Positions 8,499 through 17,294 are shown, numbered from the stretch's first letter. The stretch: DNA of 64,000 bases from Pseudarthrobacter sp. NIBRBAC000502770 (GCF_006517815.1 NZ_CP041198.1:1426001-1490000), one strand, 5' to 3'. Numbers and translations are program-made. The notes: generated by a model not told the origin, from the sequence alone.

Positions 8499-8529
8499 GG
8501 TGCCGGGCGCGGAGTCCGCGCCCGGCACC
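8499..8529 (-). repeat. 15-bp perfect inverted repeat between binding-protein and GH32 genes
   Basis: GGTGCCGGGCGCGGA at 8499-8513 is mirrored exactly at 8515-8529 with one base between the arms. It lies 19 bases after the binding-protein stop and has no T-run, so it is more likely an mRNA 3'-end stabiliser or processing hairpin that raises binding-protein expression relative to GH32 than a simple terminator. Confidence 0.75.
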
Positions 8530-8548
8530 GGGATGGAAAGCGGGAGCC

Positions 8549-10159
8549 TTAGGAGTTGCTCTTGTACCGGTCGTAGGCCTGCTGGTAGACCTCCACCATC
8601 TTGTCCACTCCGATGTTCTTCAGTTGCGAGACGTAACCGTCCCATTCGTTCTCAATGCCGCCGGAGACAATCCACTTGGCCGTTGACTGCTTGACGATGG
8701 TGGCGGCGTCGGACTCGATGGTGCTGATCTGCTGGATTTCCTCATTGGACAGCGGGACCGGCGGGTAGCCGTCGTTGGCAGCGAAGGGCTTGTAGTTCTC
8801 CTGGACCGTCTTCTGACGCTCGGCGGCGCGGGGTTCGGGCGCTACGACATTCTTGAAGTTTTCAGCGGTGTTGGCTTTGGGGCCGCCCGGGGCGACCTTC
8901 TGCCGGCGTTCGCCTTCGCTGGTGCCCGCGGGTGCGGGGATCTGGGTGAGCAGCCCGGTGGCGGGGTCCTTTTGCAGGGTTTCGCCGATGGGTCCCCAGT
9001 TGGCCTGGGCGGACTGGATGGGGTCGTAGAGGTGGTCCGCCCAGCGGATGGTCGCGGCGGGATACTTGTCCGCCCGCGTCACGGCGAAGGCGCCGCGCGC
9101 GATCTCCTGGTTGTTGGACTGGCTGGCCCGGCGCTTGCCGTCCACTCCTTCCAGGACCGGCAGCAGCTTGTAGTCGGAGGCGCGGTCGGCGCCTACCATT
9201 TCCTTGATCTCCCACCAGGCGAATGACCCGAGGTTTTCCGTTTCGGCTTTGCCCTTGGCCAGGTAGGCCTTGTCGTCCTGCGAGAAGGATTCCGGATCGA
9301 TCAGTCCTTCCTGGTACCACTGGTGCAGGGTCTGGAGCGCTTTCTTGTAACCCTCCTGGGTGGCGGTGTAAATGACCTTGCCGTCCTGGACGATCCTGTG
9401 GTCCATGTTGTCCGGAACACCGCCGAGTGCGGCGATCAGGTCCACGATGTCCCCACACCATGAGCCGGGCATGAAGCTCAGCGGGATCGTCTTGCCGGTA
9501 CCGGATGCGTCGCGGTTCTTGAAGGCAAGCAGAGCGTCGTGGAGTTCGTTGACGGTGCTGGGCATCGGGATGCCCAGCTTGTCCAGCCAAGCGGTGTTGA
9601 TGGCCATTTCGTTGGGGAACTGGACCAGGCCGAGCTCCTCAATGGAGGGGAGGGAGTAGATGTGCCCGTCGGAGGAGGTGATGGCTGCCTTGATGTCGGG
9701 CCGGTCCGTGAGCAGCTTTGAGAGGTTGGGAGCGTTCTTCTCGATCAGTCCTTCCAGCGGAATGAGGGTTCCGCTGGCTGAGTATGTGGCGATTTCGGCG
9801 TCGGTCAGGCCGCTGTTGAAGAAGGCGTCGGGCAGGTCGCCGCTGGCAAGGATGAGGTTCTTCTTTTCCTTGAACACGGTTTCGGGAAGGTTCTGCCACT
9901 CGATGTGGACGTTGGTGTCCTTTTCCCATTGCTGCACCAGGGACATGGTGTTGTAGTCAGGGGCCAGTGCGGTTTTCGTTCCGGAGAACTTGAGGGTCAG
10001 GGTGTCCTTGACGATCGGAAGTCCTGACTGTTGGAAGCCGAAGTCCGCGGACGAATCCTTGATCTCCGTGGTGCCCTTGGAGTTGCCTGAGCAGGCGGTG
10101 AACAGCATCGTTCCTGCCATCAGGGCGCCGGCGACGGCGAGTTTGCGGCTGGTTGCCAT
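8549..10159 (-). CDS. ABC transporter substrate-binding lipoprotein, family 1 (LipO/YtcQ-like)
   Basis: Extracytoplasmic carbohydrate-binding lipoprotein of the family that pairs with LplB/YtcP permeases, 536 residues from ATG 10159. AAAGGAAA upstream and the signal sequence MATSRKLAVAGALMAGTMLF with lipobox FTAC support that start. The mature protein shows typical segments (VQQWEKDTNVHIEWQNLPE, SGDLPDAFFNSGLT, and GVPDNMDHR in the middle). It is the third transporter component of the operon 13249-6596. The substrate is inferred to be a fructan oligosaccharide from the two GH32 enzymes downstream. Confidence 0.92.
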   Translation of the reverse strand: MATSRKLAVAGALMAGTMLFTACSGNSKGTTEIKDSSADFGFQQSGLPIVKDTLTLKFSGTKTALAPDYNTMSLVQQWEKDTNVHIEWQNLPETVFKEKKNLILASGDLPDAFFNSGLTDAEIATYSASGTLIPLEGLIEKNAPNLSKLLTDRPDIKAAITSSDGHIYSLPSIEELGLVQFPNEMAINTAWLDKLGIPMPSTVNELHDALLAFKNRDASGTGKTIPLSFMPGSWCGDIVDLIAALGGVPDNMDHRIVQDGKVIYTATQEGYKKALQTLHQWYQEGLIDPESFSQDDKAYLAKGKAETENLGSFAWWEIKEMVGADRASDYKLLPVLEGVDGKRRASQSNNQEIARGAFAVTRADKYPAATIRWADHLYDPIQSAQANWGPIGETLQKDPATGLLTQIPAPAGTSEGERRQKVAPGGPKANTAENFKNVVAPEPRAAERQKTVQENYKPFAANDGYPPVPLSNEEIQQISTIESDAATIVKQSTAKWIVSGGIENEWDGYVSQLKNIGVDKMVEVYQQAYDRYKSNS

Positions 10160-10240
10160 GGGTTTTCCTTTGCTTGGGTGGAGGGGAGCAGCACGACGGC
10201 GGTGCGGGGCAACGGCGTCGGGCATTGGTTTTGCGGGGTG

Positions 10241-11221
10241 TCAGCTCTTGACGGCACCGATCATGGTGCCCTTGGTGAAGTGCTTTTGCATGAACGGCAG
10301 GGCGATCATCAGCGGGAGGCTGGAGACCACGATCATGGCGTATTTGGTCAGTTCGGCGATCCGCTGGGCGGCGGCGTAGGACTGGATGTCCCCGCCGGTG
10401 GTGCCGGTGGAGGAGACGTCCGATTGGATCAGGATGTTGCGCAGAACCAGTTGCAGCGGGTACTTGGTGTCATCGTTAAGGAAGATCAGGGCGTCGAAGA
10501 ACGAGTTCCAGTGGGCCACCACGTGGACCATGATCATCAGCATGATGAGCGGCTTGGACAGCGGCAGGACCATCCTGAAGAAGAAGGTGAAGTCGTTGGC
10601 GCCGTCCATCTGGGCGGCTTCGCGGAGTTCGCCGGGAATGGTGTGTTCGAAAAACGAGCGGGCGATGATGAGGTTCCATACGCCCACCGCGCCCGGCAGG
10701 ACAACGGCCCAAACCGTGTCGAGCATGCCCAGGTCGCGGACCACCAGGTACTTCGTGATCAGGCCGCCGTCGAAGAACATGGTGACCACAAAGAGCAGCA
10801 TCAGGATCTTCCGGCCGGGCATGTCTTTCCGGGACAGGGCGTAGGCGCCGCACAGGATGGTGCTCACGCTGATGGCAGTCCCCAGCACGGTGTACACCAG
10901 GGTGTTACCGAGGCCGTTCCAGATCCGGCTGTCGGCGAGTATGCGCTGGTAGCCTTCCAGCGTCACCCCGGAGGGGACCAGCCATACCTTGCCTTCATAG
11001 ACGGCGTTCGGGTCGCTGACGGAGGCGATGACGATGAAGTACAGCGGGTAGACCACCGCGACGATGGACAGGGTCAGGATGGTGATGGCCGTGATGTTGA
11101 AGGCCTTGTCGGCCCACTTTTCGCGGAAAGGGATGGGCCGCCCGGAGGCTGGGCCGTTCGTTCCGGGCCTGTTTCGCTGGGCAGGGGCCGGAGCGGCCAC
11201 GGGTTCGGTATTCAGGGTCAT
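10241..11221 (-). CDS. carbohydrate ABC transporter permease (YtcP/MalG-like)
   Basis: Inner-membrane permease, 326 residues, with six predicted helices (first about ITILTLSIVAVVYPLYFIV) and the cytoplasmic EAA loop ELREAAQMDGANDFTFFFR that docks on the ATPase. It is the MalG-side subunit of the heterodimer with the product of 11229-12209, ends with the usual MQKHFTKG motif, and is separated from that gene by 7 bases. No ATPase gene is present in the cluster. Importers of this type commonly share an MsiK-like ATPase encoded elsewhere. Confidence 0.94.
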   Translation of the reverse strand: MTLNTEPVAAPAPAQRNRPGTNGPASGRPIPFREKWADKAFNITAITILTLSIVAVVYPLYFIVIASVSDPNAVYEGKVWLVPSGVTLEGYQRILADSRIWNGLGNTLVYTVLGTAISVSTILCGAYALSRKDMPGRKILMLLFVVTMFFDGGLITKYLVVRDLGMLDTVWAVVLPGAVGVWNLIIARSFFEHTIPGELREAAQMDGANDFTFFFRMVLPLSKPLIMLMIMVHVVAHWNSFFDALIFLNDDTKYPLQLVLRNILIQSDVSSTGTTGGDIQSYAAAQRIAELTKYAMIVVSSLPLMIALPFMQKHFTKGTMIGAVKS

Positions 11222-11228
11222 AGCGGCA

Positions 11229-12209
11229 TCACCAGAGGGTTGCTTGGTTGGCCCGGCGTGCTACCCAGTTGAAGGTCAGCAGCAGCACGAGGTTGAGGAC
11301 GGAATTGAACAGGCCAATGGCGGCCGAATAGCTGAACTGCGCTTGCTGGAGGCCTGCGTGGTAGACGTACGTCTGGATGATTTCCGACGCCGGCAGGTTC
11401 AGGTTGGTCTGCATCAGCAGGGCCTTTTCGAAACCGACGTTGAGCAGGTTACCGATGGCCAGGATGAACAGGACGGTGACCACGGGCATGATGCCCGGTA
11501 GGTCGATGTGCCGGATGCGCTGCAGTTTGGAGGCGCCGTCCACCTTGGCTGCGTCGTGCAGCGCAGGGTCGATGCCGGAGAGCGCAGCCAGATAAACGAT
11601 CATGGAGAATCCTGCGTTTTGCCAGACATCCGAGATCACATAGATCGGCCGGAACCACTCGGACGAACCCATGAAGAAGATGGGTTCGCCGCCGGCCAGT
11701 TGGATAGCGTTGTTGACCAGGCCGGACCGTGGAGACAGCAGCACGAACATCATTCCCACCACCACCACCGTGGAAATGAAAGCCGGGGAGTACAGCACCG
11801 TCTGCGTGAACTTCTTGAACCGTTCGCTCTGCAGCTGGTTGACCAGCAGGGCCAGGACAATCGGGATGGGGAAGGCCACTACCAGCCCGAGGACCGCGAT
11901 CCAAAAGGTATTCCCCACAACCTGGCCGAACTGGTACGAGTTGACGAACCTGATGAAGTGCTGGAGTCCCACCCATGGACTTCCCGTGAAGCCGTCAACC
12001 GGGTTGTAGTTGCGGAAGGCGATCTGCACTCCGTACATCGGCCAGTACTTGAACACCGCGATGTAGATGAGGGCCGGAGCAAGTAATACGTATAACTGCC
12101 AAGATCGGGCGACCTTTTTTAGATGCAGCGGCAGGGGAGTGCGGTGATTTGCGTTGGTAGGGGGAGCCGGCGGCGCTGCCGGTGTGGATCGAGCCAGGAT
12201 GCGGCTCAT
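11229..12209 (-). CDS. carbohydrate ABC transporter permease (LplB/MalF-like)
   Basis: Inner-membrane permease, 326 residues. It has a cytoplasmic N-terminal tail, a first helix LYVLLAPALIYIAVFKYWPM, the family signature YGVQIAFRNYNPVDGF and the EAA loop LHDAAKVDGASKLQRIRHIDLP. It is the MalF-side partner of the permease at 10241-11221. Its ATG overlaps the stop of the LacI gene upstream in an ATGA, so regulator and transporter are translationally coupled. A palindrome resembling the upstream lacI operator lies inside its coding sequence at 12082-12097. Confidence 0.94.
   Translation of the reverse strand: MSRILARSTPAAPPAPPTNANHRTPLPLHLKKVARSWQLYVLLAPALIYIAVFKYWPMYGVQIAFRNYNPVDGFTGSPWVGLQHFIRFVNSYQFGQVVGNTFWIAVLGLVVAFPIPIVLALLVNQLQSERFKKFTQTVLYSPAFISTVVVVGMMFVLLSPRSGLVNNAIQLAGGEPIFFMGSSEWFRPIYVISDVWQNAGFSMIVYLAALSGIDPALHDAAKVDGASKLQRIRHIDLPGIMPVVTVLFILAIGNLLNVGFEKALLMQTNLNLPASEIIQTYVYHAGLQQAQFSYSAAIGLFNSVLNLVLLLTFNWVARRANQATLW
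12082..12097. promoter_or_regulatory. possible intragenic operator
   Basis: AGTAATACGTATAACT within the first 45 codons of the LplB-like permease matches the candidate operator at 13283-13298 (AGTTATTCGTATAACT) at 14 of 16 bases. A second, downstream site of this kind could allow DNA looping by a tetrameric LacI protein. It may also be coincidental. Confidence 0.35.
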
Positions 12210-13249
12210 GGCTTCTCCTTGGGATGAGTCACTGAGTTTCTTTCGATGAGCGGACAGGTAATGAATTCCACCTGGCCGTCGGGTTCGGCGCCTCGCAGGA
12301 TGAGGTCCACGGCGCGGCGGCCCATCTCCACGAACGGCAGCTCAAGGGTAGTGAGGCCGGGCCGGAGGTGCTGGGCGAGGGTTTCCTGGTTGTCGAAGCC
12401 GATGATGGATAGGTCACGCGGAATCGAAAGGTGCAGTTCCTGGGCGGCTTGGTAGGCGCCCCAGGCGGTACGGTCGTTGGCGCAGAAGATGGCGGTCGGC
12501 GGCTGTGCTGCCGTGAGCAGGTCCATGGCGTGGGTGAAGCCGTCCTCCTCGTTGCCCCTGCCGAAGCGCACCAGCTCCGGCAAAACGTCGAGCCCCGCCT
12601 CGCTCATGGCCTGTGTGTAGCCCCGGAAACGTCCGACGGCGGCGGGGAGTTCGCTTTCCAGGGTTTCGATGTTGATCATCGCCACCCGGGTGTGGCCGGC
12701 GTTCAGGAGATGCCGGGTAGCCGTGAGGCCCCCCAATTCCTCGTCGGGAGCCACGCTGTGCAGGCGCAGCTTTCGGTCCTGGGAGTTCAGCACCACGGAA
12801 GGGACGCCCATGAGCGCCTCGGGCACGTCCAGGCGGCGGTGGTACATGCCGGCATACACCACCCCCGCCACCTTGTAGCTGAGCATGGAGTCCAGCGACG
12901 CTGCCTCGAGGGCCTTGTTTCCGCCCGTGTTCATGGTGAGCAGGAGCAGGCCGTCTTCCCATGCCCGTTCCTGTGCGCCTTCGATGATCTTTCCGGCGAA
13001 GGGAGCGGTGGCCACGGCATCCCCGAGGAATCCGATGATTCCAGAGATGCCGTCACGCAAGGTTTTGGCATGGGCGTTGGTGCGGTATCCGAGCTTTTGG
13101 ACGGCATCCTGCACCCGTTTGCGCGTGTCGTTCGAAAAACGCGATCCGGCGGCCGAATTCAGGACCAGGGAGACGGTTGCCTGCGAGACACCCGCTTCCG
13201 CCGCCACGTCGTGCATGGTTGGTCCTGAGCGTGGGCGGGGTCGTGCCAT
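12206..13249 (-). CDS. LacI-family transcriptional regulator of the fructan operon
   Basis: LacI/GalR-type repressor, 347 residues from ATG 13249, chosen because a perfect AAGGAGG stands 6 bases upstream; longer in-frame starts lack a ribosome site. The helix-turn-helix is at about residues 10-32 (TMHDVAAEAGVSQATVSLVLN). The effector domain ends with SIIGFDNQET and a C-terminal ITCPLIERNSVT. It is the first gene of the operon that continues with two permeases, the binding protein and GH32, so it probably controls its own operon through the site at 13283-13298. Confidence 0.93.
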   Translation of the reverse strand: MARPRPRSGPTMHDVAAEAGVSQATVSLVLNSAAGSRFSNDTRKRVQDAVQKLGYRTNAHAKTLRDGISGIIGFLGDAVATAPFAGKIIEGAQERAWEDGLLLLTMNTGGNKALEAASLDSMLSYKVAGVVYAGMYHRRLDVPEALMGVPSVVLNSQDRKLRLHSVAPDEELGGLTATRHLLNAGHTRVAMINIETLESELPAAVGRFRGYTQAMSEAGLDVLPELVRFGRGNEEDGFTHAMDLLTAAQPPTAIFCANDRTAWGAYQAAQELHLSIPRDLSIIGFDNQETLAQHLRPGLTTLELPFVEMGRRAVDLILRGAEPDGQVEFITCPLIERNSVTHPKEKP

Positions 13250-13282
13250 GGGCACCTCCTTGGGCCGTTGGTTATTCGGAGT

Positions 13283-13298
13283 AGTTATTCGTATAACT
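13283..13298. promoter_or_regulatory. candidate operator upstream of lacI/transporter operon
   Basis: AGTTATTCGTATAACT, with arms AGTTAT/ATAACT (perfect 6-base inverted arms), sits 34 bases upstream of the lacI ATG in an AT-richer stretch. A related half-site GTTATTCG precedes it at 13271. Position and symmetry fit autoregulation by the adjacent LacI protein. Confidence 0.55.
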
Positions 13299-13467
13299 GG
13301 ATTGCTGTAAAACTGTAACCTGCGCCATATTGAACCGTCAAGGGCCGCAGCGCCGCCTAATTTCGAAGCCCGGAGTGTGGACTCCGCGACTTGCCGGCCA
13401 GACGTTTGCTCGCTCACTGGTCATGCCCAGGAACTGGGTGCGGTGCTGCAGTGTTGCTTGCGAGCGG

Positions 13468-13805
13468 TCAGCCCACGACCTTCTGGAGATCGGCTGTCGA
13501 AGCGCGGGGGATGAGGGTTGCCCGCATTTCGGGCCCTGCCGTTGGTGGCGGAGTTCCTTCCATGGCTTTGAGTGCTAAACGCCCAAGGTAACGTCCCAAC
13601 CTGGCGGTGTCCACGGTGATGGTGGATAACTGGGGCTGGAACATCGAGGAAAGTGGTGTGTTATCGAATCCGATGATCGAGAGGTCTCCGGGAACTGTCA
13701 ATCCGCCTCGGAGGGCGGCTCCTGTGAACGCGAGTAATCGACGCTGACACCGGCCAGATGCGCCACTTCCTCGCGGCGCAGGCCGGGGACGCGGCGGGTC
13801 CCGCT
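13468..13805 (-). pseudogene. chimeric relic: XRE-type HTH fused to LacI C-terminal domain
   Basis: On the minus strand bases about 13800-13738 encode, in one frame, the typical XRE/MmyB recognition segment RRVPGLRREEVAHLAGVSVD. Just after it another frame picks up the C-terminal third of a LacI-type effector domain (LTVPGDLSIIGFDNTPLSSM, ending DLQKVVG, stop at 13468). Neither domain is complete and they are in different frames, so this is debris of two regulator genes joined by a deletion or recombination. Bases 13318-13467 and 13806-13990 hold no recognisable gene. Confidence 0.75.
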
Positions 13806-14029
13806 GGAACCGCCTCGTCAATGACAACGTCCATCACTTCGACGTGCCACGGAATACCCGTGGCCGCCGTCGTGGCCACCAGAGCGGCGACCTCAATTCA
13901 GGTCAGCGACGGTGGGGTCACATGAGCGCTGCATCTGGATTGTGTTGGGCGCGCGGTCCAAGCAAAAGATACAAATGAGTCCTCGAGAAGATGGACTCTG
14001 ACACGATGTCAGCGCGGAGAATCAGAGGC

Positions 14030-14905
14030 ATGACCGATATCTCGAAGCTCATGCCCATCGGCCACTTCTCCTCGCTCAGCAGGATCAGCGTCAGGATGTT
14101 GCGGCACTACGATGCGAACGGAGTCCTCGCTCCGGCTTTTGTCGATCAAGCCACTGGTTACCGCTGGTATTCCCACGACCAGCTCCGCGAGGCAAACGAA
14201 ATCCGTCGGCTAAGGGACGTGGGCTTCGGGGTGTCTGCCATAGGGGCGCTTCTTGCTAGCCGCGGGACCCGCGCATACACACGAGCCCTGTCCGCTCAGC
14301 GGGCTGCCCTTGCCGAGGAATCGTCAGCCGCCCTGCGACGGATGGCTCTCATTGAACGAATGCTGAATCAACAATTTCAGGAGGACGCCATGTCTGCCGT
14401 GTCTGCCCAACTCACCTATCTGCACGAGCAAACCCTCATCTCGCTTCGCGGCCGGGTGCCCGACTACAGTGCCGAGGGCGAACTGTGGGCCCGGTTCATG
14501 CCTGAGATCTCGGCCCAAGGGATCCGCATCACGGGCGCCGGCGGGTGCATTGAGCATGACGGTGAATACCGCGAGCATGACGTCGACGAGTCGGTCTTCC
14601 TTGAAGTAGCGCCTGATACGGAGGCCGCGGAGCCACTGAGCGTGCTGCACTTTCCAGCACGTCGCGTGGTGACCGCTACGGTCACCGGGCCGTACACGGA
14701 TGCGATTCCCTGGGCCCATGCCGTGATAGCAGCGTTTATCGCGGATAACGGATTGCGGCCCGCAAGGGAAGACCACGACCTTGCGACGCACCACTTCAAC
14801 ATTTATCGCAACGATCCGAGCCAAACGCCCGAAGCCGAGCTCGTGACCTCAGTGTTCATGCCTGTCGTGGACGCATTGTCAGATGTGGACTCCGAGGGCC
14901 GCTAA
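14030..14905 (+). CDS. MerR-family regulator with GyrI-like effector domain
   Basis: Transcription factor of the BmrR/BltR type, 291 residues from ATG 14030 (GGAGA ten bases upstream); a further ATG in frame at 13991 is possible. The N-terminal MerR helix-turn-helix is clear (IGHFSSLSRISVRMLRHYDANGVL, then GYRWY), followed by a linker coiled coil (residues about 75-125) and a GyrI/AraC-effector-like C-terminal domain. This architecture usually senses hydrophobic cations or drugs and activates an exporter. No efflux gene is adjacent, so the target is unknown. Confidence 0.88.
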   Translation: MTDISKLMPIGHFSSLSRISVRMLRHYDANGVLAPAFVDQATGYRWYSHDQLREANEIRRLRDVGFGVSAIGALLASRGTRAYTRALSAQRAALAEESSAALRRMALIERMLNQQFQEDAMSAVSAQLTYLHEQTLISLRGRVPDYSAEGELWARFMPEISAQGIRITGAGGCIEHDGEYREHDVDESVFLEVAPDTEAAEPLSVLHFPARRVVTATVTGPYTDAIPWAHAVIAAFIADNGLRPAREDHDLATHHFNIYRNDPSQTPEAELVTSVFMPVVDALSDVDSEGR

Positions 14906-14934
14906 GCGATCTGCGTGAGAGCGAGAAACGGGTT

Positions 14935-15204
14935 CTATCCAGTCTGGTTTAACCCACCCGAGGATGGTGCCGGGCTGGTATCTGCAGGATAAAGTCGCCG
15001 GAGTGCACTTTGATTACGCGCCACACCCAGGCCGCTTCCCCGCCGCCCCAGTGTGCTGGCGCGACGATTGCCTCGCGCAAAGCCGTAGCGATGTGGCCCG
15101 TCGAGCAGCCGCTCCAGGATGAGCAGGGGCCGCCGCGCTCCGACGATGCCGAGGGCAGGGGCGAGGTGGCTCACTCGGTCGGATCGGCGTCCGGTTTCAT
15201 CCAA
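14935..15204 (-). pseudogene. HxlR-type winged-helix regulator relic
   Basis: The first 40 codons match the start of the HxlR winged helix (ALGIVGARRPLLILERLLDGPHRYG, the ALDIVGGRWTLLI...G-RRY pattern). After that the frame changes: a different frame reads ALREAIVAPAHWGGGEAAWV and on to a stop near 14950, which does not look like HxlR. The DNA-binding helices beyond the first strand are missing. It overlaps the end of the VOC gene by 34 bases, an arrangement often seen for VOC plus HxlR/ArsR pairs. Probably a remnant. Confidence 0.5.
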
Positions 15205-15584
15205 AACGGCGAGTAGTGGTAACCGTCGGGGTCGTCGAACTGGCGCTGGTACATGAATGGGTAGTCGTCGGTGTCACCAATCCGCCCGCCGGCTGCGCCG
15301 GCGCGCTCCGTGAGCTCATCGACTGCCTCACGGCTGCCGAGGTCGAACGAGACCGTGACCTTCGAAGGAGTGTCGGTTCCGCCGACCAGCTCTTCGGCGC
15401 CCCCGACGCTCGCGTACATCTCTCGGCTGCCGAGCATGACGTACTGCTCGGGCGCGATCGCGAAGCATGAGACGTTGCGACCGGACATTTCTGGGTTGAG
15501 GGTCCAGCCCAGGGCGGTGTAGAAGGCGGTCGCGCGCTCGACACTTTCAACCGGGCAGGTGATGAAGAGGCTCATGTGGCTCAT
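15171..15584 (-). CDS. VOC family protein (glyoxalase/bleomycin-resistance fold)
   Basis: Small vicinal-oxygen-chelate domain protein, 137 residues from ATG 15584 (two further ATGs nearby in frame; no strong ribosome site). It has the usual betaalphabeta pattern: LFITCPVESVERATAFYTALGW at the N-terminus and RQFDDPDGYHYSPFWMKPD at the C-terminus, the latter typical of the PhnB/lactoylglutathione-lyase-like VOC proteins of unknown substrate. Metal ligands cannot be assigned with confidence. It ends inside the HxlR relic. Confidence 0.85.
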   Translation of the reverse strand: MSHMSLFITCPVESVERATAFYTALGWTLNPEMSGRNVSCFAIAPEQYVMLGSREMYASVGGAEELVGGTDTPSKVTVSFDLGSREAVDELTERAGAAGGRIGDTDDYPFMYQRQFDDPDGYHYSPFWMKPDADPTE

Positions 15585-15769
15585 ACTTGCGAAATGCAAG
15601 TCCGAGGTCAAGGTCTCGGCCCACACGAACCACGATTTGCAGGAGGTTGCAGAACGTTCAGAGGTCGATGCAGGTGCTGCGCGCCCGAGCGTCGCAGGTC
15701 ATCGACTATCGGCCCGGACGGCATCGGGAACGACTTACGCCCCGTACCAAGCGTGGATACAGGTCACTC

Positions 15770-16693
15770 TCACAGCAGCAGCGTCTCGAGCTCTCCAAGT
15801 CGCCAGAACAGGTCGGGGAGGCCGTTCAATCCGTTGCGTACCGACTCGTGCGACAGCGCGAGGCCAGGGCCGGTGCTCGCCTCGGCGCCGGCAAGGCACC
15901 GGAGGATGTTCCACCTCGTGTGCTCCAACCAGCCGCCGATCATGAAGACAAACCAGCTTGGCCCTGGTGGCGGCAGCACTCCGCCTCCCGCGACATAGCC
16001 GTCGAGAACGGAGCGGAAAATGGCGGGCTTGATGTCCTCCAAGCCGGGTCCCTTTGCGAGGCTCAGCGCGGTCGAGCCAAGTTCACTGGACAGGTCGAGC
16101 ATCCCCGAGAGCTCCCAATCGAGTAACACCGGCCGGCCCTCCCGAGCGAGCAGATTCCACGGTTGAATGTCCCGATGGGTCAGCACGACCGGGCCTGGCC
16201 GTTCGCAGGTGTCGACGAAATGGGCAATCGCGAGGAATGTTTCGATGTGAGAGGCGAACTCGTCGGCCCAAGGCTGTCCGGTTGCCTTCGCCCGCGCGGC
16301 GAGCTCGGACCAGTCATGTGACGTCGGGTCCTCGATCGATGCATTCGTCCATGGGACGTCGAGCGCATGGATGCGTCCGAGGATCTCGCCGATCTCAAAC
16401 GCGTATGCCGCCGACACGGGCGCTTCGGGCACCTTTTCGCCTTCGACCCAGCGGTGAACGAGTGTGTTGTAGCTGGCCGAGATTGGCTCTGGCATCGGAA
16501 TGCCGGCAGCGAAGGCCGCCCATTCAAACCTGAACACGTCCTCGACGCGATAGGCCCAGCGGCGGTCGACGAGGTTCAGTTCCTTTATTGCGAACGACCC
16601 TTGGTCGGTGTCGAGCCGGTACATCCGGTTGGCGAATCCGCCGTGCACGCGAATCATCGGCCCTGTCGGGGCGCCGAGATGCGAAAGGTTCAC
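15770..16693 (-). CDS. phosphotransferase family protein (aminoglycoside phosphotransferase fold)
   Basis: Kinase-like protein of the APH/choline-kinase superfamily, 307 residues. The Brenner-type catalytic loop is seen as LTHRDIQPWNLL (Asp as base, Asn as Mg ligand) and the DFG-equivalent as VLLDWELSG. The N-terminal lobe has the Lys in GSFAIKELN. The natural substrate cannot be told from sequence; many chromosomal members phosphorylate small alcohols or are uncharacterised, so antibiotic resistance should not be assumed. It is a single gene with no close operon partner. Confidence 0.88.
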   Translation of the reverse strand: MNLSHLGAPTGPMIRVHGGFANRMYRLDTDQGSFAIKELNLVDRRWAYRVEDVFRFEWAAFAAGIPMPEPISASYNTLVHRWVEGEKVPEAPVSAAYAFEIGEILGRIHALDVPWTNASIEDPTSHDWSELAARAKATGQPWADEFASHIETFLAIAHFVDTCERPGPVVLTHRDIQPWNLLAREGRPVLLDWELSGMLDLSSELGSTALSLAKGPGLEDIKPAIFRSVLDGYVAGGGVLPPPGPSWFVFMIGGWLEHTRWNILRCLAGAEASTGPGLALSHESVRNGLNGLPDLFWRLGELETLLL

Positions 16694-17033
16694 CCACCCA
16701 TTCTAGGAACTGGCGCTTCATAGCGGCACCGGGCGTTCCCGCAATGCGTGCTGAGGATCACCGGCAGGCCGAGGAACGGCGACCTACCAAACACATCCCT
16801 TCCAGGCCGGGTTATTTGGCCATGCAAAAACAATTCGGCGGCAGCCCTTCATAGCATCAGCGCCTTGAGTTTGGGGGCCCCTGAGACTGAGATTGCGATC
16901 GCTGCCGACGGCTTAGGGCCTGGAGTGGTTCCCGCTGTTCCTAGATTGGTTCGGATCACATTGTCGCGGAGACTACCTCCCGGAGCGGGACTCCCAAGGG
17001 GTAGGGTGTGCCGTAGCCGACGAAGGAGCCATG
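16694..17033. other. intergenic region, no gene recognised
   Basis: About 340 bases between the phosphotransferase start and the small ORF at 17034. Short frames here have no family resemblance. It should hold the promoter of the phosphotransferase gene (minus) and of the small ORF (plus), but no convincing -35/-10 pair was picked out. Confidence 0.5.
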
Positions 17034-17237
17034 ATGAGCTACAAATATCGAACTGTGCGGGTTCGCGGTACCGAGATGGTTGGAACCATTGCAAGGAAGC
17101 ACGGGGGTGCGGCTGAAATCTACGAAACGTCCAAAGACTTGAGCACATCAGTAGTTCCGGTGTTTTTCGAGGCAACGGGCGAGATCCGTTTCTTTGACAG
17201 GTCAGTACTGGAGGACGTGGTGGCACCGTCCACATAG
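17034..17237 (+). CDS. small protein of unknown function (67 residues)
   Basis: Short frame with a strong ribosome site (GAAGGAG five bases before ATG 17034; an ATG at 17031 would be too close). The product begins MSYKYRTVRVRG and is a mixed alpha/beta, mildly basic protein without membrane segment or Cys motif; ends VLEDVVAPST. I do not recognise a family. The good ribosome site and coding-like composition make it a likely real gene. Confidence 0.6.
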   Translation: MSYKYRTVRVRGTEMVGTIARKHGGAAEIYETSKDLSTSVVPVFFEATGEIRFFDRSVLEDVVAPST

Positions 17238-17294
17238 CCCTCCGGCAGGGTCCGTAGCGAAGCTGCCCCGCGTTGGCCGCCTGGTGTCAAAGAC

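Noticed and set aside
15770..16693. Aminoglycoside resistance gene
   Set aside because: The APH fold is clear, but chromosomal members act on many substrates and nothing here indicates a resistance context.
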